A program made the position numbers and the translations under genes. From Bradyrhizobium sp. CB2312 (GTDB taxonomy: Bacteria; Pseudomonadota; Alphaproteobacteria; Rhizobiales; Xanthobacteraceae), in the NCBI RefSeq assembly GCF_029714425.1, contig NZ_CP121668.1, forward strand, positions 8,453,501-8,517,500: 64,000 nucleotides of DNA, written 5' to 3'. Below, piece after piece: positions 47,001 to 55,860 of the stretch. The first letter of the stretch is position 1. Each line of letters begins with the position of its first letter. The notes beneath the pieces are model-generated. The model was not told where the DNA came from. It made no database searches and saw only the letters and a program-made list of their open reading frames with translations.

Positions 47001-48180
47001 TATGCGGACATCTCCAATTTCTTCACGAGGCAGCGGACCAGCTTAAAAGTAGCAGACGATCCGACCAATTCAGGTAGGTGATTGGCAGTCGTGCTAAGCC
47101 TACAACTTGGGGCACCCCAGGGGGCGAAGTGTCAGCGTTGATACCGAATGGGACAAGGCTGGCACCAAAGTTAGCGGCGCGTGGCAGGGACAGCGCTTTT
47201 CAGAGCCTTGAGCGCCGAGTCATGTCGCCGCTAACCTTTGACGTCGCTGGTCCGGTAGGGACAGCGTCGTCGTTAACGGCTTGCCCACCACTCCAGGTAG
47301 GTGCGCTTGCGGTAGCTCTCAACGATCAATTGGTAGCACTGTTGGGGATTGCCTCTCACGGGAGCAAAGGTGGCGGGCATTGGCCGACCACAGAGGCTTG
47401 CGGCATCTGTTAGGAACCTCGCTTCCAGGACCAGCGCTTACAGCGCGTTCACAACGCGAGCGCCGAGGCTACCCCCGCTGGTTTCGCTGGCATAGTGGGC
47501 TAGCAGGACCAGCATCGGATTCTCTCACATGGCGCCAGTCGCCTCGCGCGGCTCCCCGTCTCCTGCAACAACTCTTTCCTGACACCCTCATCGCTATTGC
47601 ACATGGGCGTTTTTTTTTAATCGGACTTTCTCAGCTGACCGAGCTTGGCGTATGCCGGCTCCGCCGCGCTCGATTGGTACGGACCCGGCCAAAGGCGAAA
47701 TCGCTTCGCCCTGGTCTCAACCCGGCGCTGAGTCGCAATTTGTCCAGGCTCAGACGTCATGGGAGCAAGGATACGCGTCGCTATCTGCTCATTTTGATAC
47801 TGGCGGATCCAACCGCGACGTCTGCCCCCTTGCGCTCGCGCTCTCGCCTTGGGCGTTCTGAAGTCGCCACTGCGGGACTTTGGTCAGACCGCCGCTGTTG
47901 TGCAGTCAATAGCTCCCGCCAAAGTAGCTTGCGACTTGCCGTACCGGGTTCGATCTGAATTGGTCGTTGTAATCGGTAACCCAACCGGCGCGCGTTCCTT
48001 TTTTCAGCTGAGAGACTTCACCGTCTTGCGTTTTGAGCGGACGGGAGACGCTTAGCAATTCATGGACATGGTGCAACCATTCAGTATGTGCAGCTTAGTG
48101 GTTTCCCGCTGATGCAGGGCTGAAAACCCCTCTAACGTTTCCCGAACGGCTGTCGCTGCGATCTCAAAGCTTGGGCCGGT
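44084..48180. other. Long gene-poor stretch with repeats and short frames
   Basis: Four kilobases without an intact recognisable gene. A plus frame at 44725-44871 (MLTKLWGAKILDDPELAES, AIRKALRQRGRHYSTFMFTS) looks like part of a protein. Minus frames at 45850-46002 (MSRGDIAWLLARAARAYA) and 45419-45712 (AIKRARAISDLDRC) look protein-like, the latter faintly DUF1127-like. GGGACAGCG-type repeats occur at 46670-47270. Overall an insertion-sequence graveyard. Confidence 0.45.
46676..47237 (+). repeat. Pair of imperfect 26-bp direct repeats
   Basis: GCGCCGAGTCACGTTCCTGC TAACCT at 46676-46701 recurs with few changes at 47212-47237, and GGGACAGCG occurs beside both and elsewhere between them. Multiple short repeats of this kind are typical of insertion-sequence ends such as IS21, but no transposase is left here. 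Confidence 0.45.
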
Positions 48181-48189
48181 TCGTTCCTC

Positions 48190-48939
48190 GGGGCTGCAAC
48201 TCGATTTTGTTGAACAGGCCACCACCAAGAGCGTGATGGAGAGCAGCCATATCAAGTTGCACATTGCAGGCGTTCTACCTGATGGCGTCCAGCAAGAAGG
48301 GCATTAGCGCCCACCAGCTCCATCGCATGCTCGGCATCACCTACAAGTCGGCTTGGTTCCTCACCTATCGCATTCGCGAAGCGATGCGCGCGGGCGGCCT
48401 GCTCCCGCCCATGGGCGGCGGCGGCAAGCCGGTTGAGCTTGAGGAGACTTTCTACAGCCGCCTTCAGGGTATGCCGAAAGGGCCGTTACGCTTGGGCGAA
48501 CAAAAACGTTGTGCTTACGCTTGTGGAGCGCGGCGGCGCTGCGCGCAGCTTCCACATTGACAGCGTTCGCGCTGGAGAACTCCTGCCGATCATCCGCGCC
48601 AACCTCAGCACAGAGGCGCGCCTGATGACGGATGAAGCCAACGCCTACAAGTACATTGCCGAAGTCGAAGATCTCAACCATGAGACCGTGAACCACTCCA
48701 AGGACGAGTACGTTCGCGGCGACATCAGCACCAACACGGTCGAAGGCTACTATTCGATCTTCAAGCGCGGCATGAAAGGCGTCTATCAGCACTGCGCTGA
48801 GAAGCACTTTGACCGCTACCTCGCGGAATTTGACTTCCGCTATTCAAACCGCTCTGCGACCGGCGTCGGATGGGAACGTGCGGACCTTGCCGTCAAGAGC
48901 GCGGCTGGCAAGCGTCTGACGTATCGTCAATCTCACTAA
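48190..48939 (+). mobile_element. IS1595-family transposase, frameshifted and truncated
   Basis: Three frames in succession: ESSHIKLH, then YLMASSKKGISAHQLHRMLG and TYKSAWFLTYRIREAMR, then ANKNVVLTLVERGGAARSFH, LMTDEANAYKYIAEVEDLNH, NTVEGYYSIFKRGMKGVYQH and EKHFDRYLAEFDFRYSNRSA. This is the DDE transposase of ISXO2/IS1595 elements without its N-terminal zinc-ribbon part. Not functional. Confidence 0.8.
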
Positions 48940-49073
48940 GCGCGATCTATCACGGCTGGCGCGGCGCTTCCTGCGCTGGCGAGCGAAGAAGTATCCGCCA
49001 AAGAAGCTGCGGAAGTGGTCTGCCACCACCTAGACTCGCAGCGGAGAATCGGTTCCACTTCTCCGTTGAGTCG

Positions 49074-49102
49074 AAAAGCCCGCCCTTCGCGGGGGCGGGC
49101 TT
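49074..49102 (+). terminator. Stem-loop, probable terminator
   Basis: GCCCGCCC (49078-49085) and GGGCGGGC (49093-49100) form an 8-bp GC stem preceded by AAAA and followed by TTCC. It separates IS1595 debris from the next cargo gene. Confidence 0.55.
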
Positions 49103-49220
49103 CCGATACCGCAATCAACATTAGGGGTCGATCGCGGTCCAATAGGGAATTCACATCTGGAAGAGACTCCAGATTCTCCTATGCAGTCAAGGTCGGCCCG
49201 GCATTCAGAAAGGGGCCGGA

Positions 49221-49445
49221 ATGGCCTTCAAAGTGCAGAACATCAACGTCGATTTGATGAACGAACAAGCAACACTGGTTGCCTTCGACAATCCGACATC
49301 GCCCACTCCGGGCAATCCACCCCATATGCCAAAAATGCTCCAAGTCACCTTTCCGTTTGATCCACCTGCGCGAGAAGGCAAGGAGAAGGATCTGGCGATT
49401 GCGGAAGCGAAGAAGGTTCTTCAGCAGGCGCTGAACGAAATCTAA
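49221..49445 (+). CDS. Small protein of unknown function
   Basis: 74 residues, preceded by AAAGGGG 7 nt before the ATG and followed by a strong terminator, so a genuine gene. It begins MAFKVQNINVDLMNEQATLV and has a proline-rich middle and a charged helical C-terminus (REGKEKDLAIAEAKKVLQQA). Not recognised. Its own promoter and terminator suggest a single-gene cargo unit of the island. Confidence 0.6.
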   Translation: MAFKVQNINVDLMNEQATLVAFDNPTSPTPGNPPHMPKMLQVTFPFDPPAREGKEKDLAIAEAKKVLQQALNEI

Positions 49446-49465
49446 GCTGTCTTTCAAGTAACAAA

Positions 49466-49494
49466 ACCCGGCTTTCCAAAAAGGAAAGCTGGGT
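49466..49494 (+). terminator. Intrinsic terminator after the small gene
   Basis: ACCCGGCTTTCC and GGAAAGCTGGGT pair over 12 bp with one G-U around AAAAA, followed by CCTTTC. Confidence 0.7.
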
Positions 49495-49504
49495 CCTTTC
49501 GAGA

Positions 49505-49672
49505 TTACCCATCACTCTGCTTCCGTCTTTTTTTGATGCTGCCTTTCTTCGCAGCCGTCCGGGGCTTTTCCTTCAGCGGCTCATGAGGCGTCTTGAGTGC
49601 GCCACTTAGCGCAGCCTAGAAACGCTTTTGAGACTCCTTCTCGTCGTATGTGCCGTTCTTATCTTTGCTCAT
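49505..49672 (-). pseudogene. Small basic protein gene with internal amber stop
   Basis: From ATG 49672 (AAGGGCCTT region upstream) the frame reads MSKDKNGTYDEKESQKRF, then TAG at codon 19, then AALSGALKTPHEPLKEKPR and a lysine-rich end to a TAA at 49505. The parts on both sides fit one 55-residue protein of a type seen in rhizobial genomes as a small helper of unknown role. The amber codon probably inactivates it. It is divergent from the next gene. Confidence 0.5.
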
Positions 49673-49683
49673 AAGGCCCTTAC

Positions 49684-50463
49684 ATGCCTCGCAATCGCGG
49701 AAAAAAGGCGCGCGATAAGCGCGATTTCGTCACCAAGGAACTTACGCTCGAAGAGCGTAACGCCATGCTAGACGCCATCCTAACACCGCCGGTGGCCATC
49801 TCGTACGCCCTAATCGGCGCGCTAGCAGTCGAGCACGAACTAGAGCTTTCAATCAAAGCCAGACTTCGCCGCATTTCCCAAAACGAATGGGAAGCCATCC
49901 TTTCCGATAAAGACGGCCCGCTCGGCACGTTTGATCGCAAGATCAAGTTCGCCAACTACCTCGGCATTCTAGACAGCAGCATGCGCGCGAACCTGGATGT
50001 CATCAGGAACATACGAAACAAATTCGCTCACACCAAACGCCTCATGGACTTTGATCATCCATTTATCGCAGATGAATTAATCAAACTTTCGGCGCCGAAG
50101 GGGCAAAAGCGAAATTTCGCAAAGTCCAGCAAATACCCGCCACAATGGCGCTATGTATCGCTCTGCCTCCATGCCTTGCGGCTGATGAGCAAGAAGCGAC
50201 ACGGCAACAGATCGGCGGCATTCAAGGCGTGGTCGAAAAGGCAGGAAAAAAGAAACAAGCAGTCCTTCGGACTATTGGGAGGACTTTTTGCCTCCTCAGC
50301 ACCTAGCGGAAGCTTTCCTGCGCCGCCGCCTCCTCCATCGCTTCTAACACCCACTCCGCCACTTCAGATGAAGAAAACAGAGTTCGATCCCAGCAATCCA
50401 ACTCCCTACGGATTGCTTTCAGGACTACTTCCCTATCTCGAAGATAAAAAGGGAAAGACATAA
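49684..50463 (+). CDS. MltR-like domain protein of unknown function
   Basis: 259 residues. Residues about 25-125 resemble the MltR (mannitol repressor-like) helical fold: LIGALAVEHELELSIKARL, then KDGPLGTFDRKIKFANYLGI and VIRNIRNKFAHT. The C-terminal third is proline- and lysine-rich and probably disordered. MltR-like proteins occur as regulators and in many defence-type neighbourhoods; no function is assigned. It is divergent from the small amber-interrupted gene and followed by an IS91-type element. Confidence 0.6.
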   Translation: MPRNRGKKARDKRDFVTKELTLEERNAMLDAILTPPVAISYALIGALAVEHELELSIKARLRRISQNEWEAILSDKDGPLGTFDRKIKFANYLGILDSSMRANLDVIRNIRNKFAHTKRLMDFDHPFIADELIKLSAPKGQKRNFAKSSKYPPQWRYVSLCLHALRLMSKKRHGNRSAAFKAWSKRQEKRNKQSFGLLGGLFASSAPSGSFPAPPPPPSLLTPTPPLQMKKTEFDPSNPTPYGLLSGLLPYLEDKKGKT

Positions 50464-50706
50464 CCGCGGGCAAGTATATAATCTCCGGCTGAGCTCCGGC
50501 CAGCGCCCCGGAAAACATGCGCCGCAAACTGATAGACATTCGGTGCCGGCGGCGTGATGCAACTAAAGCAATGTCTGCTTTGCCCCCACAGCGACCGACT
50601 TCGTGCGGCAGCGCAATATGTCGCGATGGGCCAAAGGACTAAACCGCTCGCGCGGTAGGACACTGCGGCGGGCGACACAGCCAAGAGGATAGCGCAACGG
50701 AGGCGT

Positions 50707-50749
50707 CCTGTTTTGAGATGAGGGGTTCGCAACCTTCACTCAAAACAGG
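50707..50749. repeat. 11-bp inverted repeat at the left end of the IS91-type element
   Basis: CCTGTTTTGAG (50707-50717) and CTCAAAACAGG (50739-50749) flank a 21-nt loop just before the recombinase ATG. Such hairpins occur at the ends of IS91-like rolling-circle elements; it could also regulate the recombinase. Confidence 0.55.
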
Positions 50750-50757
50750 AGCATCCC

Positions 50758-51633
50758 ATGACCGACGAGGCAGTGAGCCCGCTGCGCCGGCGCATGATCG
50801 AAGACATGACGATCCGCAAGTTCGCGCCCCAAACCCAACATGACTATGTGCAAAGGGTCAAGAACTTCGCGGCGTTTCTCGGGCGATCACCGGATACAGC
50901 GAGTTTCGAGGACGTGCGCCGCTACCAGCTCCATCTGGCGGCGAGCGGCATTGGCGTGCCGACCATCAATCAAACGGTTTCGACGCTGCGGTTCTTCTTT
51001 AAGGTCACGCTGAAGCGCCACGAGATCGTCGAGCATACCCATGTCATTCACGAGCCGCGCAAGCTGCCGGTGGTGCTCCGCGTGGAGGAAGTGGCGCGGC
51101 TGCTCGATGCCGCACCGGGGCTCAAGTACAAGGCGGCGCTGAGCGTGGCCTACGGTGCGGGACTTCGTGCCACGGAAGTGGTCTCGCTCAAGGTCTGCGA
51201 CATCGATAGCAAGCGCATGATCATTCGCGTCGAGCAGGGCAAGGGCGGCAAGGACCGGAACGTCATGCTGTCGCCGAGCCTGCTCGAGTTTCTGCGCGCC
51301 TGGTGGAGGGCGGCGCGCCCGCAGGGGTGGCTGTTCCCGGGTCGCGATCCGGCCCAGCCGATGCCCACGCGCCAGCTCAATCGCGCCTGTCATGCCGCCG
51401 CCCAGATGGCGGAGATCAACAAGCGCGTCTCGCCGTACACCCTGCGGCACAGCTTCGCCACCCACCTCTTGGAGCAGAACATCGATGTTCGCGTCATCTA
51501 GGTGCTGCTCGGGCACGCCAAGCTCGACACCACGGCGCTCTATACCCGCGTCGCCACCAAGATGATCAGCGAGGTCATGAGCCCGCTGGAGCACATCGCC
51601 CTCAAGCTCAAGGAGATCCGGCCGCCCGGCTGA
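50758..51633 (+). mobile_element. IS91-associated tyrosine recombinase, interrupted by amber codon
   Basis: The 291-codon gene has the N-terminal SAM-like domain (MTIRKFAPQTQHDYVQRVKN) and catalytic domain (AYGAGLRATEVVSLKV with the first Arg, YTLRHSFATHLLEQ with HxxR, ALYTRVA with the Tyr nucleophile). A TAG at about 51499 replaces the codon between DVRVI and VLLGHAKLD, so the Tyr-containing end is not made. This recombinase type is usually found upstream of the transposase in a subgroup of IS91 elements. Confidence 0.8.
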
Positions 51634-51645
51634 CGCGCGGCGCTG

Positions 51646-52844
51646 GTGCCGCGCCCGGCCTTGGAGGTTGCGGATATCTTCCGCAGCCATGGCGTAGCAT
51701 GGCGTCACGCCCATGCCGGCCATGTCCAGCCTCGAGAAACTGAAGGTGATGTCGGCGATCGAGCGCTGCCGCACGGCGGAGCTCGGCGGCCATGTCGCGC
51801 GCTGCGCGGACTGCGCCTACACCACCATCGCCTACAACTCCTGCCGCAACCGGCACTGCCCGAAGTGCCAGGGCGCCGCCGCAAAGGACTGGCTTGCCGA
51901 CCGCGAGGCCGAGCTGTTGCCCGTGCCGTACTATCACGTGGTGTTCACGCTGCCTGCGGCCATCACCGACCTCGCCTACCAGAACAAGGCGGTGCTCTAC
52001 GAGCTCTTGTTCAAGGTCTCGGCCGAGACCATGCTAATGATCGCCGCTGATCCGAAGCATCTGGGTGCACGGATCGGTATCACCTCGGTGCTGCACACCT
52101 GGGGCTCGGCCATGACCCATCACCCCCACGTGCACATGATCGTGCCGGGCGGCGGCATCTCCCCCGACGGCGAGCGCTGGGTGTCCTGCCGGCCGGGATT
52201 CTTCCTGCCTGTGCGCGTGCTCTCCCGCCTGTTCCGCCGGCTGTTCCTGCAGAAGCTCGTCGCCGCCCACCAGGCCGGCCGCCTCAGTTTCTTCGGCGGC
52301 CACGCCGATCTTGCCGATGCGCAATCCTTCGCGGCCTTCCTGGCGCCGCTGCACACGGCCGAGTGGGTCGTCTACTCAAAACGGCCGTTCGGCGGCCCTG
52401 AGGCGGTGCTGACCTATCTGTCGCGCTACACCCACCGCGTCGCCATCGCCAACAGTCGCCTGATTGCCTTCGACCAGCAGCACGTCACCTTCAAGTGGAA
52501 GGACTATCGCATCGAGGGCCGCGATCGATACAAGCGCGTGACGCTCGGGACCTTCGAGTTCATCCGTCGCTTCCTCATCCACGTGCTGCCCAAGGGATTG
52601 CACCGCATCCGCCACTACGGTCTGTTCGCCAGAAGCGCGTGCGCTGACAACATCGCACGCGCGTGAACTCCTCGCCGCTGTAAAACCGGAAGGCCAGCCC
52701 ACCGCTGCTGCCGTCGATCCCAACAAGCCGAGCTGTCCATGCTGCGGCGGTCGCATGATCATCATCGAAGTGTTCGCGCGTGGTGCAACGCCATGGCATC
52801 AGCCGACGGCTCCACCGAACCGCATCAGAATCGACACCTCATGA
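51646..52844 (+). mobile_element. IS91-family transposase with frameshifts
   Basis: GTG 51646 starts PRPALEVADIFRSHG; an extra C near 51727 breaks the frame. The main frame (51713-52668) has the zinc-finger CRNRHCPKCQ, then THHPHVHMIVPGGGIS with the HUH nuclease histidines, and YLSRYTHRVAIANSRL. After another frame change near 52660 ARELLAAVKPEG and PSCPCCGGRMIIIEVF give the C-terminal zinc motif. It is HUH/rolling-circle type, now inactive. Confidence 0.8.
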
Positions 52845-53179
52845 CCGTGTCACAGTCCGGCAAATCTGCCCGTCGCACTCGCTGGCTCTCGACCAGCCAC
52901 GACAGAGCACGCCCGGATATCTGCCAGCCGTCGCAAGAGGTCGGACAACTTCTAGGGTCCGATCCCATCCGCCGTGCATTCGTCAGCCGCTTCACCGTCG
53001 CACCACTCGTTGCATCGGCTCGATCCAAATCAGCCAGCTCGCCTGCGACGCTCAAATCCCCATAGCGCCTGCCGCACGCCATTCCGTCCCTTAAGCGCGG
53101 TTTCCTCCCTTGGAGGCTTTCGGACGCCGGCCGCTGAACACGCGGCGCCGTCTCTCAAGCGGCCGGCATCCGAAACCCT

Positions 53180-53428
53180 TCACAGAAGGCGACTCCGCCC
53201 GGCGGTCACGCGTCGGTCCCGACTTGAATCCTGAAAACGGTCGTTGCCGCGCTCGTCTCCGAAAATGCGAATAGCCATAAGCAGGTCGCGGGCCCGGCCG
53301 CCTACGCGCTTTTGCCGTGCCGGTGATAACCCCAGTCCGCTTAGCCGCAGGAAGCGGGCCTCCTCCAGACGACGCGCAACTTCGCTGATGGCCACGAGCA
53401 GACATTCGTCGCTGCGCCGTCGCCCCAT
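53180..53428 (-). CDS. Small protein of unknown function downstream of the Crp/Fnr gene
   Basis: 82 residues from ATG 53428, preceded closely by GGGAGGAT. It reads MGRRRSDECLLVAISEVARR and LSPARQKRVGGRARDLLMAI, a basic helical protein of unknown family. It starts 34 nt after the stop of the Crp/Fnr gene on the same strand, so co-transcription is likely. Whether it is really translated is uncertain. Confidence 0.4.
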   Translation of the reverse strand: MGRRRSDECLLVAISEVARRLEEARFLRLSGLGLSPARQKRVGGRARDLLMAIRIFGDERGNDRFQDSSRDRRVTAGRSRLL

Positions 53429-53462
53429 ATCCTCCCTTACCGAACGAGACGCTCCACGCTGG

Positions 53463-54137
53463 CTATTTTTGCAAGTCAAAGCTCTGGAGCATTTTCTTAT
53501 CCAGAATAACAATCTGGCGCTGCGTATTGCCTACGAAACTAAGAACGCCCTCACAATGAAGTCGCGATACAGCCCGCGAGACCGTTTCTAGGGTTAGGCC
53601 GAGATAGTCGGCAATGTCGCGTCGAGACATTGGAAGCGACATCGTGTTCGCTCCAGTTCGGGCATCCATTTCGGCTAAAAAGGCGGCGACCCGTTCTACT
53701 GCGGTTTTGCGACCCAAGAGCAGCATGTGATTTTCCGCGTGCTCTAGGTTTCTGGTCGTCATGCTGAGCAGGTTGCGCGCGACCACTGCGTCTGCTTCGG
53801 CTATGACCTGGAGACTTTCTCGTTTGATCAAGCGGACGGTGGTTTCCACGACAGCTTCTGCCGTAAATCGATGCTTCTCGCCGTTTTCGAGCCCGAAGAT
53901 ATCGCCCATTAGGTGGAATGCCCCAATTTGTCGCCGACCGTCCGCGAGCAGCTTGTAGCTTCGGACGGCGCCACGCTTCACTTGATAGACGTGCTCGGCA
54001 GGTTCCTTCTCGCCGTAGATTTCGCAGCCCTTTCGATATGTAAATTCATTCAAGCTGACGGTGTGGCTCGACGCACTCCCGAAGCCGAAATCATCAATAG
54101 TATTGAGTTTGCGTCGATCCGAGGTACGCAACAACAT
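53463..54137 (-). CDS. Crp/Fnr family regulator, FixK-like
   Basis: 224 residues: cyclic-nucleotide-type sensor domain (about 30-135, EHVYQVKRGAVRSYKLLADG, GAFHLMGDIFGLENG) and C-terminal helix-turn-helix (MSRRDIADYLGLTLETVSRA, VSRLHCEGVLSFVG) that matches FixK/FnrN proteins binding TTGA-N6-TCAA boxes. The N-terminal cysteine cluster of Fnr/FnrN is absent, so it is FixK-like and does not itself sense oxygen. Overlapping palindromes lie 87-125 nt upstream of the start. Targets could include the haem-protein operon to the right, which is inferred only from closeness. Confidence 0.85.
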   Translation of the reverse strand: MLLRTSDRRKLNTIDDFGFGSASSHTVSLNEFTYRKGCEIYGEKEPAEHVYQVKRGAVRSYKLLADGRRQIGAFHLMGDIFGLENGEKHRFTAEAVVETTVRLIKRESLQVIAEADAVVARNLLSMTTRNLEHAENHMLLLGRKTAVERVAAFLAEMDARTGANTMSLPMSRRDIADYLGLTLETVSRAVSRLHCEGVLSFVGNTQRQIVILDKKMLQSFDLQK

Positions 54138-54223
54138 AGGTAAGCTCCCCTACATATCGAACGACCGTGTGCGGAATGAGAGACGTTTCCCTGTCGAAGC
54201 CGGTCGAAGAAAAGTAGGGTAAT

Positions 54224-54262
54224 CAATGATTGTTCTTTAGATCATTGTCTCAAGGTACAATG
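54224..54262. promoter_or_regulatory. Two overlapping palindromes upstream of the FixK-like gene
   Basis: CAATGAT (54224-54230) pairs with ATCATTG (54241-54247), and CATTGT (54243-54248) pairs with ACAATG (54257-54262). They are AT-rich, lie in the likely promoter of the Crp/Fnr gene, and could be operator sites; neither is a consensus FixK box. Confidence 0.45.
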
Positions 54263-54884
54263 TCAGGTTGCTGGCCAGAGCCGGTACTTTGTCCGCTGAG
54301 GGTCATTTTCGAGGGATTTGGCAAAGATTGAGAGCTGGTTGATGTCCGCTCCTTTCCGTAAGCGCCGTACCAGGGTCGGGCCAGGAGTGTTGCGTTTGGC
54401 CGGACTGCCGTGATTCAACCCTTTGGGCAAGAGGTACTTACCTCGCTTCAGCCGCGAACGATCCCACGTCTTAATTCACGCTCTTGCAGCCTTTGACGGT
54501 GCAACACCGAAGCATCGAGCAACAGTCTCACAGCACTTTGCACCAGCGCACGATTGCTAATTTGTGTCGCCCGCACAATGCAGGCCAGCTCTCTCTCCAA
54601 GCCAAATAGAATATGGGCGTGCGCTTCCGTTCCGTCTTATTCAGCTAGAATAGTTTACTCGCGCTCGTCGCGTTCCATGCTAACCAAGCCGCCTTGGTAC
54701 GTTGCGGGCTACTTGTCGATCGGCGGACCCGATTATGATCCCGCTCCGCAAGAGCGGTTGGCCAGTCCATGAATAGTCGGTTTAGCGCGGCTCATGCAGT
54801 CTCGTGCGCTTAGCGGATCAGTTTCCAGGACGGCGCGCTCCTTGAATGTTTGGATATCTTGATCATGGATCGAGACTGGCGTGC
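54263..54884. other. Stretch without recognisable gene
   Basis: Short frames only, none with a start signal and family likeness. A few frameshifted insertion-sequence-like segments may be present but cannot be assigned. Confidence 0.4.
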
Positions 54885-55157
54885 TTAATCCTGTTTGGTT
54901 GAGCTGTCGCCGGGTTCGCCAGCATCGCTACTTTCGGGTGATCGACGACGAGCTTGCTGATGCCACATCGAAGGAGCGCTGGTTAACGCTTTCTGTCCGA
55001 CTTGCCGGAGAACTTCGACGGACGTCTCGCCTCGCCAGGCGGCCTCTAGAATTTTGGAAGCGACATGCGTCCGGGTGCCGGTCTCGTTAGGGGATAGTCC
55101 TTGGCAAACCTCGTCCAGAACTCGACGAAGGCAGGCAGTTGTTTCGGAGTCGAGCAT
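54885..55157 (-). CDS. Small helical protein of unknown function
   Basis: 90 residues from ATG 55157, with GGAG nine bases upstream. The core LDSETTACLRRVLDEVCQGL, HVASKILEAAWRGETSVEVL and QVGQKALTSAPSMW matches a kind of small alpha-helical protein frequent in Bradyrhizobium genomes, without known function. The C-terminal 25 residues are polar and probably disordered. It stands alone. Confidence 0.55.
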   Translation of the reverse strand: MLDSETTACLRRVLDEVCQGLSPNETGTRTHVASKILEAAWRGETSVEVLRQVGQKALTSAPSMWHQQARRRSPESSDAGEPGDSSTKQD

Positions 55158-55860
55158 AGATGATCTTCTCCAATGGAGGGGTGCAATGACCCCACTGCAG
55201 GTGAACTTCATGACATAAATATTAGACTGGGCACGCCGACGGAAGGAAATGGCTTCTGTTCTTCCCTACTTATGGTTGCCAAATCATACAATAAACCGTG
55301 CTGCGTGTCTTCTCCCTGATCTCTCAGCAAGATCGCCGACGAATTCGGAAAAGTGTTTCGACTAATTTGATCTTCTGGATGCCAAGCAGGGCCGCGCGGC
55401 TGAAGAGATCCGCTCGCGGCGCTCACCAATGATTGGCGATTTATTCGATATCGTGAACCCAACAAGCTCCGTTGGCGACGCGGATGGCCGCGCTGCGCGA
55501 TCCAGTTCACGTTCCGAAGTGTCCGCGCAACCTGCATTCCCAGCTCCAGCGCGTGAGCAATTCCTGTAGCAGCACCAAAAAACATCGCGGCTCTACTCCT
55601 GATCAAGGCTCTAGTTCCGGCCAGCCTTGCTCTGTCTGAATTCATCAGCCAAGCCCGGCTCGGCTTGGCATGACTGGCAATCGACTGAAGAAGCGGCGCC
55701 GCCATCTGATCCTCGGAGGGAAGTCGAAGTCCGGCTACGCCCGTTCAGGACAGTGAGTGACGCGTTGTGCGCACTTAGTTTACCTGGATAATGTTCTTGC
55801 CAAAAATCGCCCTCACCTAGCGCCCGGCGAGGAGCGCCGCGCATCCAACGTGATGGCCTC
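55158..55860. other. Stretch without convincing gene
   Basis: A minus-strand frame at 55208-55645 has a plausible N-terminus (SRAAMFFGAATGIAHALELG, MQVARTLRNVNWIAQRG) but its second half has no protein-like character; it may be a truncated gene. Nothing else is seen. Confidence 0.35.
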
